64,000 bases of DNA from Crassaminicella profunda (GTDB lineage Bacteria > Bacillota > Clostridia > Peptostreptococcales > Thermotaleaceae). The DNA lies in the NCBI RefSeq assembly GCF_019884785.1, contig NZ_CP082326.1, positions 3,899,355 through 3,963,354 on the forward strand. Reading direction: 5' to 3'. Below are positions 27,593 to 36,638 of this stretch, one piece after another. Position 1 is the stretch's first letter; each line of letters opens with the position of its first letter. The notes beneath the pieces were generated by a model that saw only the letters and a list, made by a program, of their open reading frames with translations, was not told the origin of the DNA and searched no databases. A program made the position numbers and the translations under genes.

Positions 27593-27617
27593 AAACGAGT
27601 GAATCTCACTCGTTTTT
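27591..27617. terminator. Bidirectional terminator
   Basis: AAAAACGAGTGA/TCACTCGTTTTT is a perfect 12-bp inverted repeat around a 3-base loop, overlapping the end of the anti-sigma gene. Confidence 0.92.
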
Positions 27618-28379
27618 ATTTTTCCTAGAAACAGATGTAGCAATTTTTAAAAATTGTTCTTCTGATAGCGTTCCTTGTAGTGTAAATTTTACTTCATTCA
27701 TATCCCATATTATTTCTATAAGTCCATTATTGTATTTTATAATATTGTATTTATAACCTTTCACAATTTTTTCAATAACCATTCCTTGTTCATCATTAAT
27801 TTTTAAAGAAACAGCATATTCACCACTTATAGGTTCTTGGAGTAACATAAAAGAACCATCTTTTGAAGTATACATAATTTTTACATTCAAAATTTCATCT
27901 TCAAATTGTTGTAAAGTCACATTTTCCATATTATAGCCATCTGGAATATAATCAGGTTGGCGTATCATAAAACTTGAAATATCTTTGGCCATGTCTATCG
28001 ATAATGTGTATTCTGATACTCCATTTTCTAACGTTTTTATGTGACTAGCAAAATTTTCTATATCTCTATTTTCCGTAGGTGTTTTATTATCTACGTGAAT
28101 ATCTACCATTTCATTTGAAGTAGATTGTGTAAAGAAATTTAAACATCTAAAATAATTGGCATATCCTTCATGATTTATGGTTGTATGAATTAACGCAAAC
28201 ATAATGATTGCTGCAACAATACCTAATTTCCTTTTTCTTGATATATAAGTCTTTTGGGGCTTCTCTATATGATGTTCTATATTCATCCAGACATCATCCA
28301 TATTCGGTACTTCTATAGAATCCATATTTTCACCTATAGACTGATCTATGCATTCCTCAAACAAATGGTTCTTTTTCAT
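27606..28379 (-). CDS. Probable anti-sigma factor with DUF4367 sensor domain
   Basis: This 257-residue single-pass protein has a cytosolic N-terminal part (1-48), a membrane helix at about 52-68, and an extracellular DUF4367-like domain with PDYIPDGYNMENV and later paired beta strands. The gene overlaps the sigma gene stop by four bases, the usual layout for an ECF sigma factor and its membrane-bound antagonist. Zinc-binding HxxxCxxC residues typical of ZAS anti-sigmas are not seen, so control may use another contact. Confidence 0.8.
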   Translation of the reverse strand: MKKNHLFEECIDQSIGENMDSIEVPNMDDVWMNIEHHIEKPQKTYISRKRKLGIVAAIIMFALIHTTINHEGYANYFRCLNFFTQSTSNEMVDIHVDNKTPTENRDIENFASHIKTLENGVSEYTLSIDMAKDISSFMIRQPDYIPDGYNMENVTLQQFEDEILNVKIMYTSKDGSFMLLQEPISGEYAVSLKINDEQGMVIEKIVKGYKYNIIKYNNGLIEIIWDMNEVKFTLQGTLSEEQFLKIATSVSRKNKNE

Positions 28380-28948
28380 GATATCACCTCATTTAAATCA
28401 TATTTCTTATTACACAATATTCTTTCTTTTAAATTTTCTTTCGCACGATATAGACGAGATTTTACGGTCCCTAAGCTTGTATTTGTTACCTCACTAATTT
28501 CTTCATAAGATAGCCCCCCGTAGTAATATAAGATCAAAGTTTCTCTATATTGATTTTTAAGGAAATTTATTTGTTCCCATAAGTAACTTCTAAATTCTTT
28601 CTCCATCAATAATTCTTCCGGAATATTCATATCCTCATTATTTTTTATAAAAGGAATAATTTTATTATCATCATCTATTAATGTTTCTTTCTTCTTTTTA
28701 TTGTACTTCCCTTTTGCTGTATTACTAGCAATTACACAGATCCAACTTTCTATTTTATCGAAATTTTTCAATTGATGGATTCTATCATACACCGTTATAA
28801 AAGTATCCTGTACCACATCTTTTGCATCTTGTTCATTTTTAAGTATATAATAAGCAATGCGATATACCTTATCTTTATATGTATCAAATAATATTTTTAA
28901 GTATAATGATGAATCATCTTTTTTCTCTTTCTTGTGAAATATCCCCAT
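28376..28948 (-). CDS. ECF-type RNA polymerase sigma factor
   Basis: This 190-residue sigma factor has region 2 at about 20-90 (AYYILKNEQDAKDVVQDTFI) and region 4 at about 125-180 (YGGLSYEEISEVTNTSLGTV). The small size and lack of regions 1 and 3 place it in the extracytoplasmic function class. The stress it answers to is not evident, and its own promoter target could not be read with confidence. RBS AAAGGGG precedes the ATG. Co-expressed with the DUF4367 protein. Confidence 0.92.
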   Translation of the reverse strand: MGIFHKKEKKDDSSLYLKILFDTYKDKVYRIAYYILKNEQDAKDVVQDTFITVYDRIHQLKNFDKIESWICVIASNTAKGKYNKKKKETLIDDDNKIIPFIKNNEDMNIPEELLMEKEFRSYLWEQINFLKNQYRETLILYYYGGLSYEEISEVTNTSLGTVKSRLYRAKENLKERILCNKKYDLNEVIS

Positions 28949-29301
28949 GCTTTTAGCCCCTTTATGTATTTAGTCTGTCTAACTCATAAATGCTTTTACA
29001 ACTCTCCTCAATAAAACTACAACCTGTACACTTATTTTATAATAATAATATGTATTTTACAATTTAAAACATTTAAGTTAAATATTACAAAATAATAAAA
29101 AAACATTAAAATTAGTTAATACTTTCCATATGATAAAAAAAAGGGCAATTCGATAATATAAATCGATGTACCCTTACTAAAATTAAATTGATCAATAAAT
29201 CATTTAATTTAATGATATGAAATAAAATTAAAAAATAGATGACTCTAGCATTTAATATTTTTTATATGAAAATCTTACCCCTGTATTTGCAAAATTCTAT
29301 T
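28949..29301. other. 353-base AT-rich intergenic stretch
   Basis: It holds the promoter side of the sigma operon, the hairpin terminator of the export operon (29135-29173), and an imperfect AT-rich inverted repeat near 29185-29216. I find no credible small gene, in particular no immunity gene for the export locus. Confidence 0.6.
29135..29173 (-). terminator. Terminator of the peptide-export operon
   Basis: On the minus strand GGGTACATCGAT pairs with ATCGAATTGCCC (one internal mismatch region), followed by eight T. It lies about 130 bases after the adaptor gene stop. Confidence 0.78.
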
Positions 29302-30771
29302 TTAATCCCACAAATCTATTTTCTCTAATAGGTAAAATAATATTTTTTTTCTCCTTGTTATTATATGTGATTCACAAAGCATTCCAACTTTAATTTGTGA
29401 TTTGTCTCCCTTATAGCTATATAGTGGTTTATCTGTAATGCTTGCCTCCACCATATAGTATCCAGCTGTATTATTATCAGACAATGTAGCATCGGTGCTT
29501 ATACTTTCAATTTCACCTTCTAATTCGCCATATTCTCTATGGGGAAGTGCAAGAAAATGATACTTAATCTTATCACCAATATGGATATTTGATATATCTT
29601 TATTAGAAATATATATCTGTATTTTGTATCCTGATCCATCTTCTGGTACAATGGTTGCAACTTCTTTTCCGTTCATAATCAAATCACCATTGCTGATTTG
29701 ATTGATTAAATTTGTATAGCCTGTAACTTGAGCATATATATTGCAATTATTTATCTTAAGGTTAAGTGATTCTATTGAATCATTTATGGAGGATATTCTA
29801 TCATTTACTACCTCAATTTCATTATTGATATTAATTAAATAATCGGTTTTTATATCTTCTAATATATTTTCTATATCGTCTGTAAATTCTGCGTCTTTAT
29901 TTATTTGTTTAAGCTCATATTTATACTCTTCCAATGATTTTTTATTGCTATCTAGGTTTGTTCTCATGTCTAATTCACAAGAAGTTACATATTCTTCAAA
30001 TTCTAATACTATTGTTTCATTATTGCTTTTTATTTTATCATACTCCATCTTCGAAATAATTCCAGCTTCAAATAATACTTTATTATTCTCTAATTCTTCA
30101 TTACTAGATTTAACCTTATTACTATGATTTTTATAAGTATTTAGATATTTATCAAACATGAGTGAATATTTTATATTATCCTCATCAATCAAATTTTTTC
30201 CACTTTCCATTGAATGAAGAAAACCCTGTATTCCTAAAAGTTCTTTATTTATATCCCTTATTTTTTGTTTAATTGAGTCTACCTTACTTCTACTTCCTTC
30301 AAGTTCTTTATGATACTTTAAATATCTATAGTAATAATCACTTTCTTCCTTAATATCTTTACTAAATAAATTATTTTCAGCGATTATTGATTCCTTAAGC
30401 TTATTAAGGTTTAATAGATCTAATTTCTTTTTATCAAGTTCTCTTTTCCTGCTCTGAATTTCTAAATTAAGTTCATCACTATTTAGAGAGAGTAATAATT
30501 CTCCTTTTTCAACCTTTTTCCCATTTTCTAAATTTACATAAGTTGCTTTTCCTGTGGCTTTACTAGTTATTGTATTTATACCTTGACTTGGACGAACAAT
30601 ACCATTCGCCTTAACCACCAAGTCAATCTCTCCAAAATAACTCCATATGAGTGCAACTAATATAATTGTCACTATGATGTATATAAAAGTCTGAATAAAT
30701 GGTAACGGCTTACTTTCTAATAGTTCTCTACTATCACTTATTTCTGAAATATCTACAATAGTACTCTTCAC
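29302..30771 (-). CDS. HlyD-type bacteriocin secretion adaptor
   Basis: This 489-residue protein has one N-terminal membrane helix (about 25-45), a lipoyl half-motif near 60-95 (YVNLENGKKVEKGELLLSL), a very long coiled coil (about 100-340) and a C-terminal beta domain with YKIQIYISNKDISNIHIG. It fits the accessory proteins (LcnD/CvaA type) that work with peptidase-containing ABC transporters. It starts at GTG 30771 behind GGGGGTG and begins 14 bases after the transporter stop. It ends the four-gene export operon. Confidence 0.9.
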   Translation of the reverse strand: MKSTIVDISEISDSRELLESKPLPFIQTFIYIIVTIILVALIWSYFGEIDLVVKANGIVRPSQGINTITSKATGKATYVNLENGKKVEKGELLLSLNSDELNLEIQSRKRELDKKKLDLLNLNKLKESIIAENNLFSKDIKEESDYYYRYLKYHKELEGSRSKVDSIKQKIRDINKELLGIQGFLHSMESGKNLIDEDNIKYSLMFDKYLNTYKNHSNKVKSSNEELENNKVLFEAGIISKMEYDKIKSNNETIVLEFEEYVTSCELDMRTNLDSNKKSLEEYKYELKQINKDAEFTDDIENILEDIKTDYLININNEIEVVNDRISSINDSIESLNLKINNCNIYAQVTGYTNLINQISNGDLIMNGKEVATIVPEDGSGYKIQIYISNKDISNIHIGDKIKYHFLALPHREYGELEGEIESISTDATLSDNNTAGYYMVEASITDKPLYSYKGDKSQIKVGMLCESHIITRRKKILFYLLEKIDLWD

Positions 30772-30785
30772 TTCTATTCACCCCC

Positions 30786-32981
30786 TCAACAACTAGATGT
30801 GGCATAGTGATGACAATCATCATATTCAGGAAGCTGTTCTTTCCACATATTAAAATATTTACCTTTCTTATCTATTAATTCCTCATGGGATCCTACTTCA
30901 ATTATTTCACCCTTTTCCAAGACATATATTTTATCACATTTTTTAATAGTGCTTAATCTATGGGCTATGATAATTGTTGTAACGTTTGAATTTAATCCAT
31001 TGATAGTCTTTTCAATAGCTTTTTCAGTGAGAGAATCTAAATTACTAGTAGCTTCATCAAGGATCATTATATCTGGCTTTTTTAGAATTGCTCTTGTAAT
31101 AGATATTCGCTGCCTTTGTCCTCCAGATAAATTAGCTCCATTTTCCTCTAGCCTACATTTATATCTAACAGGTAAATTGTTAATAAAATCATGGGTCTTT
31201 GTAAGCTTAGCTGCTTGTACGATTTCTTCCATTGTTGTATCGTTTCCTAATTTTAAATTTTCTTCTATGGTCCCGCTAAATAAAAAGGTATTTTGTGGAA
31301 CATAGGCTATTCTATCTCTTAAAACGTTGATATTTATATCTTTTATATTGTTATCATTAATTAAGATCTCACCTTTTTCAATCTTATATAAGCTTAATAT
31401 TAATTTTACTAAAGTAGTTTTACCCGAGCCACTCTCCCCTACAAGTGCTATTCTTTCCCCTTTTGATATATTGAGATTAATATTTTTTAAAACTAGTTCT
31501 CTCGTACCATATCTAAAATCTACATTTTTAAAGCAAATATCACCATCTAAACGATCAGGTGATAGCTTTCTATTCTCATCCTCATCCTTTTCTAGTTCAA
31601 GGTCAAGAATCTCCCCTAATCTATCTGAAGCAACTATAGCGGTCTGCATTTCTGGTTGTAAATTAATTAAATTCTTAACTGGATCAACAAAATATACTAA
31701 CAATGAATTAAAGGTTATTAATTGTCCAATTGACAAATTCCCCTTTATAACATGATATGCTCCTACCCAAAGAATAACGATCCCACCTATACTTGCAATA
31801 AGCCCTGATAGCGTTGATTGATAGTTCATAACTTTTCCAGACTTAAAGATTTTTTTTAAAAATCTGACGAAGTTAGCCTCTGTTTTGATTTTACATTCTT
31901 CCTCTGCATTAAATGCTTTTACAGTTTCTATACCATTTAAGCTCTCTATTAAATAGGAATTTAGTTGAGCACTTGATTCCATTACCTCTCGCTCCACTCT
32001 ATTAATAGGCTTATTAAATAAAAATACAATAAGACAATAGAGTACTAGCATAATAACTGCTATGAAAAACAGCGTAGAATTTTGTATATAAAGTATTATT
32101 CCTCCTGCTATGGCCATTATAGTATCTATCATTATGGTTAAAGTAGCACCAGAAATTGCCTCTCTTATTTTTGATGCATCCATAAATCTAGATATAATTT
32201 CACCAACTCGTCTCGTACCAAAAAAGTTTAACGGCAAATCTAATACATGCTCGTAATATCCTAAAATCAATGGAATATCTATTCTTTGACTAAGATATAA
32301 TAAAAGATGTGTTCTAAAAGCATTTAAAATTCCCTTAATAAGATTCAGTATAATTACGCCAACAGATATAACATGTAATGTTTTTTTTAAATTATATTGC
32401 AAAATATCATCTAATAAAAACTTAAAATAAAAAGCTCCTAAAATACCTAATACCGTATATATAATAGAAGCCAAAAATATATTAAATAGTAATCTTCTCT
32501 GAGGTTTAATTAAACAAAAAAACCTTTTATAGATGCTTTTTGTTTCATTTCCCTTTTTAAAGGTTGATGTTGGTACCATTAAAATAAGTACACCTGTCCA
32601 AATCTTAAAAAAATCATCTGGCGTATAATTTACCACTCCTACATCTGGATCTGCTATAATTATTTTATCTTTATCTACATGATGAATGACTACATAGTGA
32701 AGTATATTTTCATTAATGATGACATGGGCAATCGCCGGTAGCGGAAATTCTGAAAAAATTGCTTCCTTCTCTCCCTTTACTCCCTTTGCTGTAAACCCCA
32801 AGGCTTTAGCTGCTTTTACTAGTCCATATGCATTTGTTCCTTTTTTATCTGTCCCAGCAACTTGACGAATCTTTGATATAGGCATTTGTAGTCCATATTG
32901 CTTACATATGGTTGCAATACATGCTGCCCCACAGTCAGTAATATCATGTTGCTTGACACAATAATATTTTTCTTTCAACAT
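30786..32981 (-). CDS. Peptidase-containing ABC transporter (C39 type, bacteriocin exporter)
   Basis: This 731-residue transporter has three domains. The C39 peptidase (1-140) has Cys17 in ITDCGAAC, His95 in HYVVIH and Asp111 in ADP; a six-helix membrane domain spans about 160-440; the ATPase spans 480-720 with [24 protein letters not shown] and MILDEATSNLD. Such PCATs cut double-glycine leaders and export the mature peptide in one step. The two leader peptides lie just upstream on the same strand, separated by a stem-loop. RBS GGAGGAAT. All catalytic residues are present, so it is probably active. Confidence 0.95.
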   Translation of the reverse strand: MLKEKYYCVKQHDITDCGAACIATICKQYGLQMPISKIRQVAGTDKKGTNAYGLVKAAKALGFTAKGVKGEKEAIFSEFPLPAIAHVIINENILHYVVIHHVDKDKIIIADPDVGVVNYTPDDFFKIWTGVLILMVPTSTFKKGNETKSIYKRFFCLIKPQRRLLFNIFLASIIYTVLGILGAFYFKFLLDDILQYNLKKTLHVISVGVIILNLIKGILNAFRTHLLLYLSQRIDIPLILGYYEHVLDLPLNFFGTRRVGEIISRFMDASKIREAISGATLTIMIDTIMAIAGGIILYIQNSTLFFIAVIMLVLYCLIVFLFNKPINRVEREVMESSAQLNSYLIESLNGIETVKAFNAEEECKIKTEANFVRFLKKIFKSGKVMNYQSTLSGLIASIGGIVILWVGAYHVIKGNLSIGQLITFNSLLVYFVDPVKNLINLQPEMQTAIVASDRLGEILDLELEKDEDENRKLSPDRLDGDICFKNVDFRYGTRELVLKNINLNISKGERIALVGESGSGKTTLVKLILSLYKIEKGEILINDNNIKDININVLRDRIAYVPQNTFLFSGTIEENLKLGNDTTMEEIVQAAKLTKTHDFINNLPVRYKCRLEENGANLSGGQRQRISITRAILKKPDIMILDEATSNLDSLTEKAIEKTINGLNSNVTTIIIAHRLSTIKKCDKIYVLEKGEIIEVGSHEELIDKKGKYFNMWKEQLPEYDDCHHYATSSC

Positions 32982-33023
32982 AAATATTCCTCCAGCTAAC
33001 GATCTTATGTAATCATGATTTTA

Positions 33024-33055
33024 CTGCTATATACCATAAATATGGTATATAGCAG
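33024..33055 (-). terminator. Stem-loop between peptide genes and exporter, likely partial terminator
   Basis: A perfect 15-bp inverted repeat (CTGCTATATACCATA and its complement) with a 2-base loop. No T-run follows, so it probably tempers read-through or protects the short peptide mRNA rather than stopping transcription. Confidence 0.65.
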
Positions 33056-33085
33056 TTTAGAATAAGTTATTATTATGTAATTAGT

Positions 33086-33247
33086 CTATGCAGCAGCTTT
33101 TTTCTCTTTTGGTTTTTCTCTTCTATCTTTACCAATACCATATCCGCCTACAAATGCAGTGATTACTGCACAAACGAAGTAAAAGAAAGCAATACTACCT
33201 CCGTTAATATCCATTAATTCTTGATCATTTAATTTAACAAAATTCAT
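33086..33247 (-). CDS. Double-glycine-leader peptide 2 (bacteriocin-like precursor)
   Basis: This 53-residue precursor has leader MNFVKLNDQELMDINGG (17 residues), which fits the class II consensus with hydrophobic positions -12, -7 and -4 and Gly-Gly at the cut. The mature part of 36 residues has a hydrophobic helix with one cysteine, then AFVGGYGIGK and a Lys/Glu/Arg-rich tail ending in three alanines. The helix-plus-charged-tail shape suggests a membrane-active peptide. AGGAGG lies eight bases before the ATG. It is paralogous to peptide 1. No immunity protein is seen. A signalling role cannot be excluded. Confidence 0.85.
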   Translation of the reverse strand: MNFVKLNDQELMDINGGSIAFFYFVCAVITAFVGGYGIGKDRREKPKEKKAAA

Positions 33248-33282
33248 TACAACGCCTCCTTTATTCTAAAATTTAGACCTCA

Positions 33283-33450
33283 TTAAGCTGCTTTAGCTTC
33301 TCTTTCATGCTTAGGCTTTGATTTACCCCAGATCCATCCACCTGCGAAAGCTAAGAAAACTATAATTCCAGCTACTACACTTCCTATACCACCATTAACC
33401 TGCATTAATTCATCATTATTCAGGTCGTTAAACATTGCTGTTCTTTTCAT
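33283..33450 (-). CDS. Double-glycine-leader peptide 1 (bacteriocin-like precursor)
   Basis: This 55-residue precursor has a 21-residue leader ending LNNDELMQVNGG. The mature part of 34 residues starts IGSVVAGIIVFLAFAGG, followed by WIWGKSK and a basic/acidic tail ending in Ala-Ala. It shares AFxGG(W/Y)xxGK with peptide 2, so the two arose by duplication and may act together as a two-peptide bacteriocin. It has no pediocin YGNGV box and no cysteine pair. RBS AAGGAGGTGA is optimal. It is first in the operon with peptide 2, exporter and adaptor. Confidence 0.86.
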   Translation of the reverse strand: MKRTAMFNDLNNDELMQVNGGIGSVVAGIIVFLAFAGGWIWGKSKPKHEREAKAA

Positions 33451-34062
33451 TTTTTCACCTCCTTATTTTTAGTTTGAGCGTGAATACATAGCTATGATTT
33501 TACACGCATATCATAAGAGAATACTCTCTAATGAACCTTAAAATATAAACTTTGATGTTGCAAAACAATTAAATAAACTTTCGAATTCTAGAAGATTCTG
33601 ATTTTTACAACGAAGAATCCTCCTCTAATGCCTCTACATTGAGTTTTACTAAACAAGTTTATTTATGTGCTCATTTATAAGATAATTACACCCTTATAAT
33701 TGTTCCCAATTTTTCATATATATGTAAAAATTTTCTATAAACTATTTTCCGCATATATTTTCTAAATTTGTATTGTTCTTCAATAAGAAGCTAAGACATA
33801 ATGACTACATTATAATGACATACAATTGGATAAAATCAATAGTTTAGGAAGAAGAATCGCAAAAATCTAAACCCTACAATTTAAGGGTACAAGCATTAGC
33901 GTATAATTTCCGCGTTTTAATGCCTGTACCCCTACAACTTTACTTTATACGAAACCTTCTAATAAAAAAATAAAAGAGAAGGCTAATTTATTATATGCCT
34001 GAATTTATTACCATTTACTTTGCGTCTATAACAAAGCTACTGATACTATCCCTATTAATAGG
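33451..34062. other. 612-base intergenic stretch upstream of the peptide operon
   Basis: It carries the (unresolved) promoter of the peptide operon near 33480-33560 with a TATGAT-like box, a strong isolated hairpin at 33885-33931, and AT-rich sequence between. A short open fragment on the minus strand near 33600-33660 lacks a start and looks like decay. No complete gene is seen. Confidence 0.5.
33885..33931. repeat. Isolated 47-base imperfect inverted repeat
   Basis: GGGTACA pairs with TGTACCC, then GCATTA with TAATGC and GCG with CGC, interrupted by single-base and 4-base bulges around a TATAATTTC loop. No T-run follows on either strand, so it is not a standard terminator. It could be a structured RNA piece or a MITE-like relic. 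Confidence 0.55.
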
Positions 34063-36357
34063 TTACATATCTTTTAATATTTCTAAAAAACAATCCACTA
34101 AATCAGGATCAAATTGAATTCCCTTATATCTTTTCAATTCATTAATAGCATCCTCTTTACTTAAAGCCTTTCTATAAGGTCGATCACTAGTCATAGCATC
34201 ATACGCATCTACAATAGAAAGAATTCTACATTGAATAGGTATATCATCTTCTCCTAATCCAAAGGGGTATCCCTTTCTATTCCACCACTCATGATGCTTT
34301 AAAATCCAATCAGCTAAATGGGCAATATCTGGAGAAGATTGAGCGATTCTATATCCAATTTCAGTATGTCGCTTCATTTCTTCAAATTCTTCTTCTGTGA
34401 GTTTTCCTGGCTTGAAAAGAATCCTATCTGAAACACCGATTTTACCAATATCATGAAATTTGGAAAACAGTATCATATCTTGTATTTGACTATCTGTCAT
34501 TTCAATAGCTTTTGCAAGTTTTTCTGATAATATTTGAAGCCTATCACAATGTCCTTCCGTAACAAAATCTCTTGTTTCAAGCATTTTCATAAGAATATGA
34601 ACAAGATCACTCTTTGAGCTTTGCTTGTGGTGAAGCTTTTCTTTATACATGAAAGTATCCGCTTCTTTAAACATTTCTCTTAAATCGTTATCCTTCTCTG
34701 TTGAAACAGTATAGCCCAGGGAAATACTTATAGGAATTACTTTATTTTTATTAATTTTTTCTAGCATACCCTTTAGCTGAGCTTTTCTCTCAACAATTTC
34801 TTTTTCTGATATATCCTTCATTAAGATACCAAATTCATCTCCACCTATTCTTGCAATAGTTGTATCTTCTTTTTCAAAACATGTCTTTAAAACATTTGTA
34901 GCTATTTTTAAATACTCATCTCCAATAACATGACCTAGAGTGTCATTGATAAACTTTAATCCATCTAAATCACAGATAATAATTCCTTGATTTAAAAGAT
35001 TTTGATGGTTTCTTTTTTCCATTTCTTTCTCAAAATAATTTCTGTTATAGAGTCCTGTTATACTATCCTTTATGCTCATATTATAGATTTTTATATCTGA
35101 TCGTTTCCTTTGTGTAATATCTCTAATAATAGCAAGGGCTAGCTCTGTATCATATTTAATAAGCCTTGCTTCAAAATAGTATGTCTCTTCTCCTGGTGTC
35201 AAACTGTATTCTATCATTTGCATTTCACCTGTTTTAATACTCTCTTCTAGAGCAATGATCAATTTTTCCCCAATTTCTTCATCAAATATTTGACTAACAG
35301 ACTTCCCTAAAAATTTATCAGGAGGGTACAATAGCTTTGTTGCATCATTCACCTGATAATCCAGAAAAATACCTTTTTTATTGATAATAAAAAATAAATC
35401 AGGCAAAGCTTTAAAAATAGCTTTAATTCTATTTTCGCTTGTTTGCAACTTTTCTATAGTATATGTTAGCTCTGATGTTTTTTGTTTAACAGCCCTTTTC
35501 AAAGTAATACTCCAGAGAATTAAAACTCCTGCTGCAATTGAGAAAATAGTCATAAATATTTTAATGTAAAAAATATAGTTTGAATCCATAGATTGAAAAC
35601 CAAACCACTTATTATATATTTCTTCATGCTCTGCTTCACTGATTTCTAAAAAACCATTATTAATAACCTTTAAAAGTTTTTTATCTTCTTTTTTTATGGC
35701 CCTATAAAATTGTCCTATGTGTTGTGGCTTTGTATACCTAAAATCATTTTGCATATTATATTTATACATATAGTAAAGAGCTGCTGATTTACCCATTATA
35801 AAAGCATTAATTTCCTTCTCTTTTGCAGCTTTTATAATAGATTCGTAGCTATCAAATTCTAAGTAGTCATCAATACCCTTTTGTTTTAATAAGCTTATAT
35901 TGGCATCAGCTTTTTTTATTCCTACCTTAAAACCTTTTAAGGAATTTATATCTATGATTCCAGAAATATTCTTATTAAAAAATATACATACTTCAATTTC
36001 TGCATAAGGTCTTGAAAAATTATAAATTTTACTTCTTTCATCATTCTTAAAAATAGTATCTATAACATGATATTTTCCTTCCTTCATACGTTCTTGTGCC
36101 TGCTTCCAATTCATAGCATCTAATTTTACTGAAATACCCGTTTTTAAATTCCACAAATTCCATTCGTCCACAAGAAATCCATTTAGATTTCCCTTTTCAT
36201 CTTTAAAAATATACGGTGGAAAGTCTTCATCCATAACTACCTTTATTTCCTTTATATCCGTGTTTGGTTGTGAAACATTTGCATATGTATTATCTGGTAT
36301 CATCATCAATATAAATAAGATCACTACAAGCAAGAAATGTGAACATTTAAATTTCAT
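34063..36357 (-). CDS. Hybrid sensor with solute-binding, PAS, GGDEF and HD-GYP domains (cyclic-di-GMP turnover)
   Basis: This 764-residue protein has a signal peptide, an extracellular SBP_bac_3 domain (about 35-255, starting IKVVMDEDFPPYIFKDEKG), a membrane helix near 262-285, a PAS domain (about 310-415), a GGDEF domain with intact IGGDEFG motif, and a C-terminal HD-GYP domain with HDIGK and HHEWWNRKGYP. It can in principle both make and break cyclic-di-GMP. The inhibitory RxxD site upstream of GGDEF is degenerate (EKED), so product inhibition may be lost. The binding domain suggests sensing of an amino acid or similar ligand. It starts at ATG 36357 behind GGAGAGAG. It is single. Confidence 0.9.
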   Translation of the reverse strand: MKFKCSHFLLVVILFILMMIPDNTYANVSQPNTDIKEIKVVMDEDFPPYIFKDEKGNLNGFLVDEWNLWNLKTGISVKLDAMNWKQAQERMKEGKYHVIDTIFKNDERSKIYNFSRPYAEIEVCIFFNKNISGIIDINSLKGFKVGIKKADANISLLKQKGIDDYLEFDSYESIIKAAKEKEINAFIMGKSAALYYMYKYNMQNDFRYTKPQHIGQFYRAIKKEDKKLLKVINNGFLEISEAEHEEIYNKWFGFQSMDSNYIFYIKIFMTIFSIAAGVLILWSITLKRAVKQKTSELTYTIEKLQTSENRIKAIFKALPDLFFIINKKGIFLDYQVNDATKLLYPPDKFLGKSVSQIFDEEIGEKLIIALEESIKTGEMQMIEYSLTPGEETYYFEARLIKYDTELALAIIRDITQRKRSDIKIYNMSIKDSITGLYNRNYFEKEMEKRNHQNLLNQGIIICDLDGLKFINDTLGHVIGDEYLKIATNVLKTCFEKEDTTIARIGGDEFGILMKDISEKEIVERKAQLKGMLEKINKNKVIPISISLGYTVSTEKDNDLREMFKEADTFMYKEKLHHKQSSKSDLVHILMKMLETRDFVTEGHCDRLQILSEKLAKAIEMTDSQIQDMILFSKFHDIGKIGVSDRILFKPGKLTEEEFEEMKRHTEIGYRIAQSSPDIAHLADWILKHHEWWNRKGYPFGLGEDDIPIQCRILSIVDAYDAMTSDRPYRKALSKEDAINELKRYKGIQFDPDLVDCFLEILKDM

Positions 36358-36558
36358 GAGACTCTCTCCATTTCATTAGATATACTAACCAGTTCCCAAT
36401 AGAATCAATGCATTTATTTAAATCCATGTATATATAATTATGTCATATTTCTACATAGTTCTGCAATATTCGTTTTTATTTTTAAATTTCAAATATTGGT
36501 AATATTTTTCATTACATTCTATATCTATCTAAATCCTTTTGAGCATTCCTCTAGGGAT

Positions 36559-36592
36559 AGTGACACGGAAGCTGCCATGTACTGCAAAGCAA
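36559..36592 (+). repeat. Dispersed repeat copy 1
   Basis: The right half CATGTACTGCAAAG is identical to copy 2 at 40483-40516, and TGACA at the left is also shared; the two align over 34 bases without gaps. A hairpin follows directly. Confidence 0.55.
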
Positions 36593-36601
36593 ATGTAAAG
36601 A

Positions 36602-36638
36602 AATCCCAATATGTAAAATCATAATATTGGGATTCTTT
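36602..36638. terminator. Strong hairpin, terminator-like on both strands
   Basis: AATCCCAATAT pairs perfectly with ATATTGGGATT around an 11-base loop, with TCTTT after it on the plus strand. Confidence 0.65.

Noticed and set aside
33600-33660. Short minus-strand open fragment upstream of the peptide genes, a possible third peptide
   Set aside because: No start codon, no double glycine and only about 17 codons between stops.
36541-36600. Possible cyclic-di-GMP riboswitch near the GGDEF-HD-GYP gene because of GCAAAG
   Set aside because: The conserved GGCAAACC and tetraloop-receptor parts are absent, and it lies in an orientation and place that do not lead into either gene.
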